A stretch of 51,500 bases of DNA from Cryptomeria japonica (GCF_030272615.1 NC_081405.1:605726177-605777676); one strand, 5' to 3'. Shown: positions 9,530 to 21,140, counted from the first letter of the stretch. Notes: generated by a model from the letters alone, not told the origin. Numbers and translations are program-made.

Positions 9530-10597
9530 GCTCCTTGATTATCTAGGATTTGGAGCAGAGACTTCTGATTTAGCTTTCTTCTCCTTAACAATCTGCTCTT
9601 CAGATAGGATATTCCTTTTTCTCACCTCCCAAACTACCTCTTTGGTGATCCCAATGCTTTCTGCATAAGCCTCTACTTCCTTCCTTACTTTCCTTTGGAT
9701 TTCCAACTTCTTGAATTACTTGTACAACTTCAAGCTCTTCTCAACATACCAAATCTCTCCTCAGAGTGATCTACCATTTTTCTTAACATATGTTGAGCAT
9801 ATAGCTCTAATATTTTCTCATCTACCTCATGTCCCATGGGCATCATCCATATAGTCCTCAGCTCAACAGCCTCCATCAGACATTGGTTTGTATCCACCAT
9901 GAAACAAATTGTATCCTGATACTTCTCCACCACTAACTTAGGGATTCCTTCTTTGTCATGCATTTCACTCTGAAAATTCTTGAAATAGCCCCATAAAATA
10001 GCTTTTCGGGCCTTAGTTTCACCAGCATTGTACAGTAACTCTTTGATTTGCACTTCCACTAGTCGGTCATAGGCCCATTTGACTTGTCCAACTCCCAGAA
10101 CTTCATTCATGAAGTAGAAAAATAGACACAGGATCAAAGTGTCATACTTGAATGTGTGCTTCTTGTCCTCCTTGATCTTCTTCGAGTTCTTTATAAGCTC
10201 ACTTTGGAGCAATTCACACAAGTTGTATTTCTTATTCTCCTAGACCATCTCATAAGTAGCATATATGGCGGTTTCGGATATAGAGTTCTCCTTGTTGCAA
10301 TAGTATATCTTATACCCAATCACCTTTGAGGCAAGTCTGACATCATATTCCAAAATGTCATTGATTGTCATGGCTCTTTTGTCAAACCTTGAACCAGTCA
10401 TGTTTGTGACAATCTAGTTCTTTATCGACTTCAATGAGGGTATCTCACCAAATGAACACAAACCAGTAATAGCCCTAATAGAATTTTTAGTGATCTTGAA
10501 TGGCTTGCTTAATGTAGTGTCAAAATTGGCATACCCCTTTGCAATTTGACCTACATATTTTGTAACCACTTTGGTGTCCATTCCCCTAGCACCTAAG
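9530..10597 (-). pseudogene. ORF2 of element A, second quarter
   Basis: This is the minus-strand frame, best seen at 10221-9730 (163 codons). It aligns with element C 44780-45420: shared KKHTFKY, WGYFK, VVEKY, the PMGxEVD block and a YAQHxL...ERFG-like tail. Upstream (10590-10230) the decayed frame keeps PFKITKNSIRAITGL and FDKRAMTINDI, matching HKITKKVICVTTGL and NKTMTINDI of C. A also has about 30 extra residues before PFKITK (a KVVTKYVGQIAKGYANFD block) that C lacks. The family is unknown to me; there are no enzymatic motifs. It is broken by stops and by the solo LTR to its right. Confidence 0.7.
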
Positions 10598-11784
10598 TAG
10601 GCTCACTTTAGCCCTTGCATCAGCCTTTACCCTCTCAAGATGCTCAAGACCCCCTTTTCAGTAGCTCCCTTATGATGTCAATCTTGTTAACCACGTGTCT
10701 CCCTTGTCTCTAGTTGCTTTTGAGCATGATTCATTTGGACACTAGCACATCGCACGAACATTTGTGCATCACACATTAGTCTCGTGACATCTCAATGTTC
10801 GAATGTCGGTTCTGAGTACGCCTTTCCACTTGTCACTTGTGCATGTTGGTGGAAACAACTCAGAATCTTCCAAGTGGCTCACGACCCTCTCTTTCCCTCC
10901 TCTTCTCTCATTTTAAATTCATATTTTCTTTCCATTCAAGCTCTTGGTTATTCAACATCTCTTACACTCTCTTACACTCTCTTGGTCTCTCTTTGGGCTC
11001 TTACAACTTTCTCTTGTTCTTGCTCTTGCTACAACAGTCTCTAGCTTGTTGCATCACTCTCAAGCTCTCACAATAATCAATTGCAACTCTCTTGGCTTTC
11101 TCAAGCCCCTTTGGTAATACCTTTCAATCATTCTATCTATCCTATCTTTGAGAATATTGTTATTTATCACATCCCTCTTCTATCATTTATCATTTATTAT
11201 TTCTCATTTATCATTTATCATTTATCTTGTCTTGCATTTATCTTTTATTCTATCAATCTATCTGGTTGTCTATGGAGGTGGAAACACCAAAACAGGGATT
11301 TAACTAAGGCAAGTCCCCAAGCATCCCCAAACATTTTTCCTTTCTCACTTGTGTGCAAGTTTCATTAGAGAATATTTATTTGTCTGGAGGCTTCATAGCA
11401 TGGACCTATTATTTTTCTATTCTCTTCCCTTTTCTCCTTCCATTTTATCTTGGTTATTTTGTATATCACATTTACTAGCTTAGCTTCATTATTTTCCGTA
11501 TTTTATTGCATTATAATCACACTTGGAAATTTTTGTACAAACTTTGTACCTCATCCATACAAGATGACAATGTGTCGCATTGGTGTCCCAAACCTGCGTG
11601 CTCGTCCTTTGGACAGAGGCTTGACAGAGTCATCTGAGAGCCTTGAATTGCAGTTAATTGTTTAACTCTATTAATTTTATCCCCTGATTCACCTTAGCAC
11701 CAGTTTGAGTGAGGTAGTGGTGGATCGAATCGATTTGTCCTCTGAGATTCATCATCTTGGAGGTGACAAATCCCCTCCTCTACA
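10598..11784 (+). repeat. Solo LTR (E) inserted in ORF2 of element A
   Basis: About 1187 bp that splits the ORF2 frame of A. The right end is CTCTACA (CA); the left end is TAGGCTCAC, a likely mutated TG. It is flanked by CTAAG (10593-10597) and CTAAA (11785-11789), a 5-bp duplication with one mismatch. No PBS, polypurine tract or coding sequence accompanies it, so it is a solo LTR left by LTR-LTR recombination. The middle is very pyrimidine-rich in plus orientation, with imperfect ATTTATC repeats at about 11185-11240. The strand is uncertain. Small open frames inside are not genes. Confidence 0.65.
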
Positions 11785-12156
11785 CTAAAACCATATAAAT
11801 TCATTGTGCATTCTACTCAAAACATACCAAACCCATTCTAGTTCATCGAACATCAAAAATTTGGCGAACTGGACAAAACCCTTATCCTCCAAAACTTGGA
11901 ATTCTTGTTTTAGCTTGAAATTTCCATCGATGAATTTCTTGTTGTAGAGATTCAACATGTGTGAGATTCCCAATTTCTCAATTTTGTAGTTTGTGCAAAC
12001 CCTAATGTCTTCAATATACAAAACACCATGTGGAACCGATGAAAATGCACTCTTTGAATCATCTTCCATGGAGATAAATGGATGTTTCTTAAAATCTAAC
12101 AGAGCTCTATCAGTGATATCTATGACTAGTAGGGTTGCAATTCCAGAGGTAGCCAT
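11785..12156 (-). pseudogene. ORF2 of element A, N-terminal part
   Basis: On the minus strand from the Met codon ending at 12156 (MATSGIATLLVIDI). It aligns with the N-terminus of ORF2 in element C (44286 on): shared FKKHPF, an EDD motif, VPxxVL, EDIR, LDLYNK-like and FIW blocks. About 124 codons are open without a stop before the solo LTR at 11784. It is a conserved but unrecognised protein; no signal peptide is evident. Confidence 0.7.
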
Positions 12157-12585
12157 TTTAGAAATCTCAAACTTCAAACTTGAAAAGTTTTAGTGAAAAA
12201 TACCTTGACCACTGGATTAGGAAATTCCAGCGGCAAATCTTCTTCACGTTTAGATCTCAAAAAATTCTTCTTACAGAGCTCTCTTCTCTTCTTCTCTTCG
12301 AATGAAAAGTGAGAAATGTTAAGTCACTTTTTATCTTCTGCACACCTAACTTTTAGGTGTAATAAATGCACTTTGCCCTAATACTTCTGGATACCCTGCA
12401 TACACAAATAGCTCTACAAGAAATCTTCTGTGGCTCTTCAATTTCGCCAAACTCTTTGAAAATCCTTCAAAAATATATGGACCACCATAATATAGCTACT
12501 AAAAATCTGTCGATCTTTCAACACCAATATCTGGTAGGGAAGAAAAGATCTGCATGAGGACTCCTCTTCAGCTAGAGGCCTCAAT

Positions 12586-13760
12586 CTACTTCCCAGAGGA
12601 ATTTCCAACACCGGAATTAGGTGCGGACCCATTTTCAATATCTAAATCACTCTTCTTAACCCATGTCTTCTTCATTTGATCTATGATCTCCTCCACTTTC
12701 ATTTTCCCCTTTTCATCTGATTGCACATTCTTATTCTTGTCTACCAGACCATTCATATTCATATTTCTACTTCTGCAGAATCTTGCAATGCGACTGGCTT
12801 TGTTGCAATTGTAGCACGCCACATTTCCTTGTCTAGGCCTGAAGTTCCCTTGATTTCCTCTTGATTTGCACTTGTTAGCAACATTTCCAAAACTACCACA
12901 TGCATAACATTTGACATTCCTTCTATTTGGAAAGTTATTCATCATACATTTGCATTCATTTGCCTTATGACCATACTTGTTGCATTTAAAACATTGATCA
13001 GAAAAGGATGGACTACTTTGATTCATTCTATTTCTACATTGACTAGCCATATGACCAAATTTATTGCAAACAAAAAATTCACTAATAAACTTATGAGCAT
13101 TAGGTTGTCTTACTAAAGACCTTTTATCTTTGTTCTTCTGATGTTGAGACTTAGGATTGCTTTGACCAGATTCAGAGCTTTCACCTTTCTCAAATCTAAG
13201 TCCTTACTTGTCATCTTCACTCTTCTGACTTTCAAGCATCTCATTGAGTTTAGCAAAATTTATCCTAAACTATTCCTTGTACTCATTTGTAGCTTCAAGA
13301 TCATATATAAGAAGAAGGATCTGATTTTGAAGCTCTTCTTGATGTTGTTTGGATTCTTGTAGGTCAAGCTTCAGTTGGTAATTCTCATATTCAAGTCTGT
13401 AGCATTCATCAATTATATCTTTCAATAACTAAGCAAGATTCTCCTCATTCTTCTTCCTTTCCTCAATCTCCTTTGTCAATTTCATCACAATAGATTCCAT
13501 CTCATTCTTCTAAACTACATTATCTCTGGCAAGTTTCTCACATTCTTTTGTCTTCTCTTTCAAGACTTGGTCATCAATGATTTGGCTTTCTTTCTCCTTT
13601 ATCTTATCAACAAGTTCCTTCCTCTTTTCTCTTGACTTGTTCAACTAATCTTTCAATGACTAGATGAAATTCTCAGCATCCTTAAGATTCACTTTCATCT
13701 ACCAGACCTCTACTTGGGATTGATCAAGATCCTCAAGTGCCACAATAAGCTAATGTTGAA
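12586..13760 (-). pseudogene. ORF1 of element A: coiled coil plus zinc-knuckle (gag-like) protein
   Basis: On the minus strand. The N-terminal half (about 13760-13330) is rich in Lys, Glu and Leu (EKRKELVDKIKEKESQI; VMKLTKEIEERKKNEENL), which suggests a coiled coil. The C-terminal half has four CCHC knuckles: VCNKFGHMASQC (first Cys lost), CFKCNKYGHKANEC (intact), CYACGSFGNVANKC (His to Asn), and CYNCNKASRIARFC (His to Arg). It ends with a charged tail, DEKGKMKVEEI...WVKK, shared with element C. This is a nucleocapsid-like RNA-binding protein by analogy with Gag. Stops, several of them TAG, break the N-terminal half. The last 154 codons (13050-12586) are open. Confidence 0.8.
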
Positions 13761-13830
13761 GACTATCAGAATCAATTGACTCACCTTCCAGGATCCTCAT
13801 CAAGTTGTTAGGCTTCTTCTGAGGAACTAG

Positions 13831-13844
13831 GCTTTGATACCAAT
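13831..13844 (-). promoter_or_regulatory. Primer-binding site of element A
   Basis: On the minus strand it reads ATTGGTATCAAAGC, one change from the Met-tRNA complement. It lies next to the LTR end. Confidence 0.8.
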
Positions 13845-14973
13845 CGTGGGAATCAAGGAACACTGAGAGGGGGGTTAAATCAGTGTTCTGCAATTTTTAA
13901 CCTTGTTAACTTATTCTTTTAGCCACTTAATGCAAATGAACAAAAGAAAGATGCAAAAACACAAAGTAATCAGCAACAACACCATAACACCAGATTTTAT
14001 ACGTGGAAAACCTAGTTAAGGGAAAAACCATAGTGGGGATGAGACCCACAATATAAATATACTTTACAGAAGTATAAGAATATTACATTGGGAATGTGCA
14101 TGCATTCAGGCACACTACCTAGAGCTCACTACTCAAAAGAAAGAAGGGAAACAACCCTAGAAGGCTCACTACCTTACAAAATCTTTTACAAAGATAATTG
14201 AAATGTCTAAACTAAAAAATAGCATCTACAAATGCCAAGGTATAGTTCTGGTTAAGCACAAAACACTTAATCTCTTGTTGCTCTGCTACGCTACTCTGTT
14301 CCATTGTTCTACTTTATTCTAGAGAATAGCTCCTTCACTTGCGCACATGAAACTATCCACAATCAACCATAAACACTTTTCACACACACTGATACCAAAA
14401 ATGATCATATCCATCAATATTTTATATCCACAACATCAAATTAGATCTTCTACATGTCGACTTCAAGAATACTATACAAATGATTAAATGTGCATACAAA
14501 GTCAACTCAATCAGAACTCCAATGCATATGCAGATCAATAATAATTGTTCACATGCTACCAAATTTGTCTAACAACGCGCCATGATCACACAACTGAGCA
14601 CCAAAATCAATCCACATAATTTGCACAATGATTATTTACATAATACTGCTAAATTTCTTTGTCAAACTGAGAACAAACACACTAGATCATCTAACTCAAC
14701 CATGAGCCAACACCTGATGCCACAAACCTAGAATATGGTAGATAACACATCCATAATACTTCCCTGAGATCCACAACACAAGATATAAACCTATATTGAA
14801 GTACGAATCGATCAACCTGTTCTCTATCAAAGACTCTATTTTCCAGTCTGCCAACTTAACCAAAATCAATCACTCTTCCGGTATGAACAGACTGGGTTAT
14901 GTAGATGGGTGCATTAGCATTAGTTTCCATCAATCACAACATTGGTTCATCTATGCAGTGTCTCTTACCAACA
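13845..14973 (-). repeat. 5' LTR of element A
   Basis: On the minus strand it starts TGTTGGTAAGAG at 14973 and ends GATTCCCACG at 13845, with CA mutated to CG. Length is 1129 bp. Shared family blocks include the GATTGATGG segment near the start, the conserved GGTTTTTCCC...CCACGT region (about 14005-14030 on plus), CCTAGAGCTCACTACTC, and the C-tract plus CTCTCAGTG before the PBS. No intact RCCGAC core was seen, unlike B, C and D. Confidence 0.75.
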
Positions 14974-14984
14974 ATCATGAGGTC

Positions 14985-15115
14985 TAGTCTCACCCCAACC
15001 CACGTGGTATCGAAGGAAGTGTTGCGCCAGCATCACTAGTCATGTTAAAAAGTTTACCCAATGCACATCAATTTATAGGGGGTGCTATACCTGATTCCTA
15101 TAGTCTAAAAGAAAA
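14985..15115 (+). repeat. Fragment of a SINE-like repeat
   Basis: It shares a block (GTTAAAAAGTTTACC and about 10 bases upstream) with 16740-16780, and ends near an A-rich run at 15110-15121. It is probably a truncated copy of the same short repeat. The left boundary is unclear. Confidence 0.3.
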
Positions 15116-15399
15116 AAAAAATCTATGAGAGAATTTAAGAGGAAAAAATCAACATGAATTAAATAATCAAATTGCATTTCATTTATTTAATAGAGGAAAA
15201 GGGTCGAAGTTAATTAATTATTGATTTATGGTTGTCAAGTAATTAATTAAAGGGGGGCTCTAGCGTAATTAATAAGATTAATTAGATAGAAGGAAACATT
15301 GTCAATTAATTAAATAATACATAATTATTTAATTAAATGGGCTTGGGATGACTAAATTCAATTAATCAAATTAATCAAATTTTAGGTGTCTATATTTAG

Positions 15400-16133
15400 A
15401 TAAAAGTTCTCAAACCTAGACACAAGTGTGCTTCTATACCCGAGTCAATATGCAATTAGCATAAGAGACAACCAAGATTGGTCCATTGACTATTTCCTAT
15501 TTATTGGTTCTAGCCGAGTAGGGTGGTGAAGAATGATTGCATGTTAAATCGTTCTTGCAAATATGAAAACCTTTGTCCAAGGTAATGCTATCAATTATAA
15601 GGGTCTATCAGTTCACATGGTTCATATGCACTACCTAGTCAAAGGTCATACTAGTTAGGAGGTAACTATAGTGTGTGACTGAATAGAGTTTTGTAGGGTC
15701 AAAACATCGAGTTCAAATAGTATTAGACATTTTAACCTACTTACACCTTGTGAAGGGTAGGGCCGCTTTCAATACAAATATGTGTGGGAGATCACCAAGT
15801 CTATGGTTGGGTCATAAATCACCATGATGATACTTTCCTTCTAGTTAGTTACTTGGGTTAGTAAAGAAATGAGAATGGATTACCAAATGTTGTAAAATCT
15901 AAACTCCTCTTGTACTTTAATTGTTATGTACTCCAAATTAGAATAGATCTTGAATTGTTCATATGCACTTGTACTCATTCATGAATAGTCGATATTATTG
16001 CTTACTTGTAGAAAAGTTAACTTTTCATTTACTTATATATCAAAAAAATTAGAGTTTTATGTTTTGCCAATTTGATCAGTAACATAAATTTAGTTTACAT
16101 TCTTGTTCAACTATAGTAGTGTCACTTCTTACA
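15400..16133 (+). repeat. 3' end portion of the 5' LTR of gypsy element G2
   Basis: From about 15400 to the CTTCTTACA end at 16133 this matches 30780-31483 in the same orientation (landmarks ACAAGTGTG, GAGACAACC, TTGTACTTTAATT, CATGAATAGT). A TGGTATCA primer site follows. Upstream of 15400 (15125-15395, rich in ATTAATTAA) the match to the other copy is lost. The LTR is therefore truncated, chimeric, or of a different subfamily there. The true 5' end was not found. Confidence 0.65.
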
Positions 16134-16134
16134 T

Positions 16135-16144
16135 ATGGTATCAA
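16135..16144 (+). promoter_or_regulatory. Degenerate primer-binding site of G2
   Basis: ATGGTATCAACATTGGACC follows the LTR end by one base. The TGGTATCA core matches the Met-tRNA complement; the remainder has drifted. Confidence 0.55.
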
Positions 16145-17119
16145 CATTGGACCTAAGCCTTGCCACCAAAAATAAATTAAAAAAATAGGGTACCAACTAA
16201 AATGAAGCATTTTGGTGATATTAGGATGTGGATACAAACAAGCACATGCAAAAGGGATTATGACCCAGTTTATGTTCAACTTTGGATAATAAACAACTTA
16301 AAGTGTGATTATTCTTTCTACTCTTTACCTTTCGATACGAAAAATTTAGCAAAAACACTAAAATGACTCAAGAAAGAGAGGTGGCCATGGATAGCTACAA
16401 GAAGAGAAGTGGTTAGGGCATTTATACTTTCTAAGAAGAAACCAAAACCTAAACCCAAACCTAAGAGCTCTTTTGTAAATAAAATTGAGTTAGTTGACCC
16501 AAAGTAACAACGTGTAACCACCTATCTTTAGATGCGTAGTGTCACGATTAAAAAAATTCATTGGTCAAGTGGCCACCAAGGTTCAAACCCCCGGTAGGCC
16601 ATTGTGCTCGCAGGCCTTTTGTTTTCATTGGTCCATTGTGCTCGGGTTTGAACAAGTGAAGTGTGGGGATGAGGCCCCCATTTGTGGCCTTACTGGTTCA
16701 TAGCTTCGAGTCAAAAGCATTTCACATGGAGCCAGAGGACATCTCATTCCAACGTCATTAGTCACGTTAAAAAGTTTACCAGGCATTATTTTAAAAAAAA
16801 AATACCATGTACCCACCCAAGCTTCAGACTAGTTCCTTTTTTTGAATTTGAAAGGCAAGAAGAGCCCATCACATATAGTGATAGCAGCTCTTAAATAGAG
16901 CAATTTGGTTGTAAATAATGATGTAAATGCAATAAATTTTTGGAAGTGATCAATGAATATATAACAATTTTGTTGTGTTGTATTATGTGCATCAATTATA
17001 GTAATAAATGAACTATTTAGTTTAGAGAAATTAAAGAAATATTTAAATTATCAAGTGCCTGAAGAAAATCTATAGGATTGCCAACATTCAAGATAGCAAC
17101 AAAGGATCTAGACCACTAG
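16145..17119 (+). other. Leader region of G2, no gene
   Basis: Non-coding between the PBS and gag. It contains the SINE-like insertion listed separately, and Lys/Pro codon-rich debris at about 16430-16470. I see no supported gene. Confidence 0.4.
16559..16803 (+). repeat. Candidate tRNA-derived SINE
   Basis: TTGGTCAAGTGG resembles an RNA polymerase III A box, and GGTTCAAACCC (about 16581-16591) is a good B box. The spacing is much shorter than in a tRNA. The body has a repeated CCATTGTGCTCG (about 16600 and 16631). It ends with the GTTAAAAAGTTTACC block shared with 15045-15060, followed by an A-run at 16792-16803. These are SINE-like marks, but no target duplication was resolved. Confidence 0.35.
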
Positions 17120-18230
17120 TCTCCAGTGGCTAAACTAGATCGACTCCTCATGATCCATGAAACCTAGATCAAGCTCCAAAACCTAAATTAGCGGGTAGAG
17201 GATCAGAATGAAAATAGATATGAGGAGCAAGAGTCTCATGTTAGAGACAGTTATAGCAGACAGGAGCACACTACCTAGACGGATCATATGGGGGAAATCT
17301 CATACGCAAACTAGAAAAAGGGGACATGTGTCTAGTGTCATTATTAATGACATGAAAAAGGTCAAGCCACCTAAGTATGATGATTCAATGTCAGGAGACG
17401 CTACCAAAGCATGGCTAATTAAAATGGATTAGTATTTTGAGATCCACAATTATACCAAGAACATAAAATTTGTATGGGAGGTTACAAAATGACAAGAGAA
17501 GTTGTCGAGTGGTGGGAAAACAAGAAAGTCGAGTTAGGCCTAAGGTCAGCCGATCAAACTTGGGATTAATTTTTAGAATTTTTAGGTAGAGATGGATACC
17601 TCAGCTCTTTTTTCAGCAAAAAATTATATATTTTTAGGACCCTAGTCAAGGGGAACTCTCCATAAATGAATATTGGGAGAAGTTAACCTGATTGCTTAAG
17701 TACGTACCCCAATTCTAGCTAGATGAGAAATACTGGATAAGGAAGTTCATTATGGGTTTCATTATCAAATAGATGGTCAATAGATGTTCTTGCACCAACC
17801 ACTAATCCTATAAGAAGGATGTTAGACAAGAGCGGAAGCTCAAAAATGATGACGTCGTCAAAGATAGGAACCTAGAAAAGGTGAAATAGTCACAATCATC
17901 TCAACCCTTCAAGAAGAAGGGAGATAGATATGATTCAAGCAACTAGAGTGGAAAAGGGTTCAATGGTAACCACCAAGATTCTAGAGGGGACAAAGAGTAC
18001 AACTATCCCAGGAAGGATAGTGAGGCAACAAACAGGGGAATAGAAAAAAGGGGACCTCTAGGGGGTTGTTTTACTTGTGGAGGTGAGAACTATCCTAACC
18101 AGTTCTCAACAAAGACTCAAGGAGGGAAACAATAGAGAAACCCTCTACTAACTCAACAGGTAGCATTCCAACAAAGAATTCTTGCTACAATTGATAAAAT
18201 GCAAGAAAAATATTAGATCATCCTGATCAA
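17120..18230 (+). pseudogene. gag: G2 gag, heavily decayed
   Basis: The gypsy gag signature is visible in pieces: KVKPPKYDDSMSGDATKAWL (about 17358-17417), YFEIHNY (about 17434), then WWENKKVELGLRSADQTWD in another frame (about 17510-17565). A damaged zinc knuckle CFTCGGENYPNQF lies near 18070-18108 (His and last Cys lost). Many stops and frameshifts. It would encode the capsid/nucleocapsid precursor in an intact relative. Confidence 0.75.
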
Positions 18231-18790
18231 GACTACAAGTACACTTTATGGGAATCCCATCAGAGTGCTTATTGATACTAGACCTACAAAAAAATTTATT
18301 TCTCCTAAGATATTAAGTAAATTCCCCAAAAAAGCTAGTTTAATGGCTTATTCATGGACTATAGAGTATACCAACCAGTTGAGAGCTCAAGTAGAGAAAT
18401 GTCTATATGAGGCTACTTGATTGAGTTTCTAGGCTTCACATCAAAAGTCAACCTTTATGTAGCACCTTTAGGCTCATACAATATAATCCTAGGGATGAGT
18501 TGGTAGTAGAAGCATGGAGCTAAAGATGACTATTTCCCTAAGATAGTAGAATGATAAGATGACCTAAGAAATAGGGTGCTCTTGCAAGGCACCCAACATG
18601 AGGTCAAAATATGACAACTCTCTGCTATCGAATTAAAGTGGAGTAAAAATAAAGGATGCCAATTATTTGCAGTCAAAATGGAAGAATTAAATGAATCTAA
18701 GTAAATTAGTTTCCATGATGATATGATGATTTATGAGACAAGCTATCATTGTGGAATGGATTTAAAAGACAAAGAAATATAGGAAGAGTC
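18231..18790 (+). pseudogene. G2 protease region, remnant
   Basis: NPIRVLIDTRPTKKFIS at about 18255-18302 corresponds to the gypsy protease active site (usually DTGATHNFIS). The Gly-Ala after Asp-Thr is replaced by Arg-Pro. Further downstream the frame has multiple stops. Order between gag and RT supports the call. Confidence 0.6.
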
Positions 18791-19600
18791 TTTTGAGGAT
18801 AAATATCCCTCTTTTAAATTATCAGGATGTGTTTCCCAAAGAATTACCTAGACTATCACCAAAGAGGTTATTTGATTTTTCAATAGAATTGATGCTAAAA
18901 GAAAAGCCTACGTCTAAATCCCCTTATAGAATGACACCTATTGAACTCATGGGATGGAACCCTTCCCTTATGCACTGACTACAAGATGTAGAATAAAGTA
19001 GCAATAAGAAACAAGTACCCCTTGCCATGCATTGATGATCTACTTGACCAAATGCGAGGGGCCACAATGTTTTCCAAACTAGATCTACATTCAACATACC
19101 ATCAAATGAGGCTTAAGGATGATGATATTCACAAGAAAACTTTTAGAACCCATTACAAACACTATAAATTCATTGTACTACCTTTTGGGCTTACAAATGC
19201 TATAACCATATTCATGAATCTAATGAATAGTGCTTTCCATGGTTGCCTCGACAAATTTGTGTTGGTCCTTTTAGATGATGTCCTAATATATTCTAGAAAT
19301 GAAGAAGAACACATGCAACATTTGTAAAGAGTTATTCAACATCTACAAGAACACAAACTATATGGGAAGCACAATATGCACTTTCTTTTAGAAAGAAGTG
19401 CAATATCTAGGGCAAATCTTTTCTCCTAAGGGTATAGACATGGATCTAGCCAAGATAAAAGATATATTAGAATCACTAACCCCTAGAGATGTGCAGGAAG
19501 TAAAACGCTTCATAGGTTCAGTAGGATACTACAGGAAGTTCGTAATGAACTTCTCATGAATAGCCTACCCCATAACCTCACTCCAAAGAAATGGGAAATG
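18791..19600 (+). pseudogene. G2 reverse transcriptase, decayed
   Basis: Ty3/gypsy RT. YQDVFPKELPRLSP near 18823, the PYRMTPIEL anchor near 18925, then 101 open codons (19022-19327) with [51 protein letters not shown]. The catalytic box reads LLDDVLIYS (first position Leu instead of Tyr/Phe; both Asp kept). The connection region (about 19330-19600) is recognisable in other frames (KRFIGSVGYYRKFV). Stops make it inactive. Confidence 0.85.
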
Positions 19601-19609
19601 TTTTGAGTG

Positions 19610-20045
19610 TATCGAATTGCATTAGAAGGTTTTTGAACTCCTCAAAGAGAGGCTGACCACGACACCAATACTTAAGGTACTAGATCTAGAGGGACATTTT
19701 ATGGTAGCAATTGATGCCTACAAACAAGGACTAGGAAGAGTTATAATGCAAGATGGGTAAGTGATTGCTTATGAGTTTTGGAAATTAAAGAATTATGAGA
19801 AAAATTATGCACCTCATGACATAGAACTTGTTGCAATTGTCCACACCTTACATATGTGGTGTCACAACCTATTAGAGAAGCCTTTTGAACTTTGATCTAA
19901 TCACCAAGGGCTAAGATATATTTTCACTCAACAAAATCTTGATGCCCATCGAAAGAGATGGTTGGAATTGATTTTTCATAATGATTTTGAAATTAATTAC
20001 ATAAAAGGAAAAGAAAATCGAGTGGCAGATTCTTTGAGCCACTGA
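19610..20045 (+). pseudogene. G2 RNase H, decayed
   Basis: FELLKERLTTTPILKV, then AIDAYKQGLGRVIMQDG (the usual TDAS reads IDAY), NYEKNYAPHDIELVAIVHTL, SNHQGLRYIFTQ (the second Asp of TDHKSL is replaced by Asn), and GKENRVADSLSH at the end. Two of the acidic landmarks are therefore altered or weak. Several stops, for example after MQDG. Confidence 0.8.
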
Positions 20046-20149
20046 CATTATATAATTGTCATGGTTTCAGTTCACATAGATTTCAGGACCCAAGTGCTCC
20101 AATAGCTAGAAGGAGATGAGTATTACCAACAACTACAAGAAGATCTTTA

Positions 20150-21140
20150 GGTGAGTTTTCAAGACCCTAGATATGAAGAATTCAACTTTGAATATGATGG
20201 TCTAATGAGATATCAAGGAAAAATGTGCATGCCAAAATCTCTAGAGCTAAGAAATCTAATGTGGAAAGAGGTGCATTCAACACCATATTTAGGTCATCTA
20301 GGAGTCACTAAACTCCTAGTAGACGTAAAGCCCCTATTTTTTTGGAAGGGCATGAAAAAGGATGTCGCAAGGTTTGTGGCCAGTTGTTTCAAATGCCAGA
20401 GGGTGAAGGTAGAATACCAACACCCAACATGTTTGTTATAGCTTAATGTTTTGCCAAAATGGAAGGAGAAGATAATCGATATGAACTTTGTCCAAGGAAT
20501 GCCCATGTTTCGAAACAAGCATTACACTATGCTAGTAGTGGCTGATAGGATTACTAAGGTAGCCCATTTTATACCTACAAACTTAATAAATGGAGCACCC
20601 ATTATAGAAAACAAATTTTTCCAAGAAATATTTAGACCACAGGGGATACCAAAAAAGATAATATCAGATAGGGATGCTAGAATGACATCTAAATTCTAGA
20701 AAACCCTGCATGTGGCCTTAGGTACTCAACTAAACATTAGCTCAGCCTATCCAAAAATAGATGACTAGGATAGAAGGGGTCAATCAGGTTCTGGAAGACC
20801 TTTTTTTAGAATGTATTGCATGGATGAGTCATATAAATGGGAAGATTTCTTAATTTTTGTTTAATTTGCATACAAATTCCTATTAGTCATCCATAAAGAT
20901 GGCACCATTTGAGGCACTATACGAAAGGAGGTTCATAACTCTTATCAGCTAGCTAAGCTGGAAGATGGGATAACCCTCAATCTTAAAATGCTCTCAAAAT
21001 TGGAAGAGCAAGTTAAGTTGATTAGAAAAAGGTTAGTAGAAGCTAGCGATTGGCAGAAAATCTATGTAGATGCAAAGAGAACTCCCAGACAATTTCAGGT
21101 GGGAGGGAAAGTACTCCTGCGAGTCAAACCTTAGAAAAGT
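20150..21140 (+). pseudogene. G2 integrase, first catalytic Asp lost
   Basis: A good HHCC zinc finger is still open in the frame 20151-20441: HSTPYLGHLG and CFKCQ about 30 residues later. In the frame 20451-20699 the usual MDF at the first catalytic Asp reads MNF (IDMNFVQGMP), while ISDRDARMTSKF keeps the second Asp. The third region (about 20760-20900) is scrambled by stops. It is non-functional. Confidence 0.8.

Noticed and set aside
10784-11665. Several plus-strand hydrophobic frames
   Set aside because: Within solo LTR E; hydrophobicity comes from its pyrimidine-rich composition.
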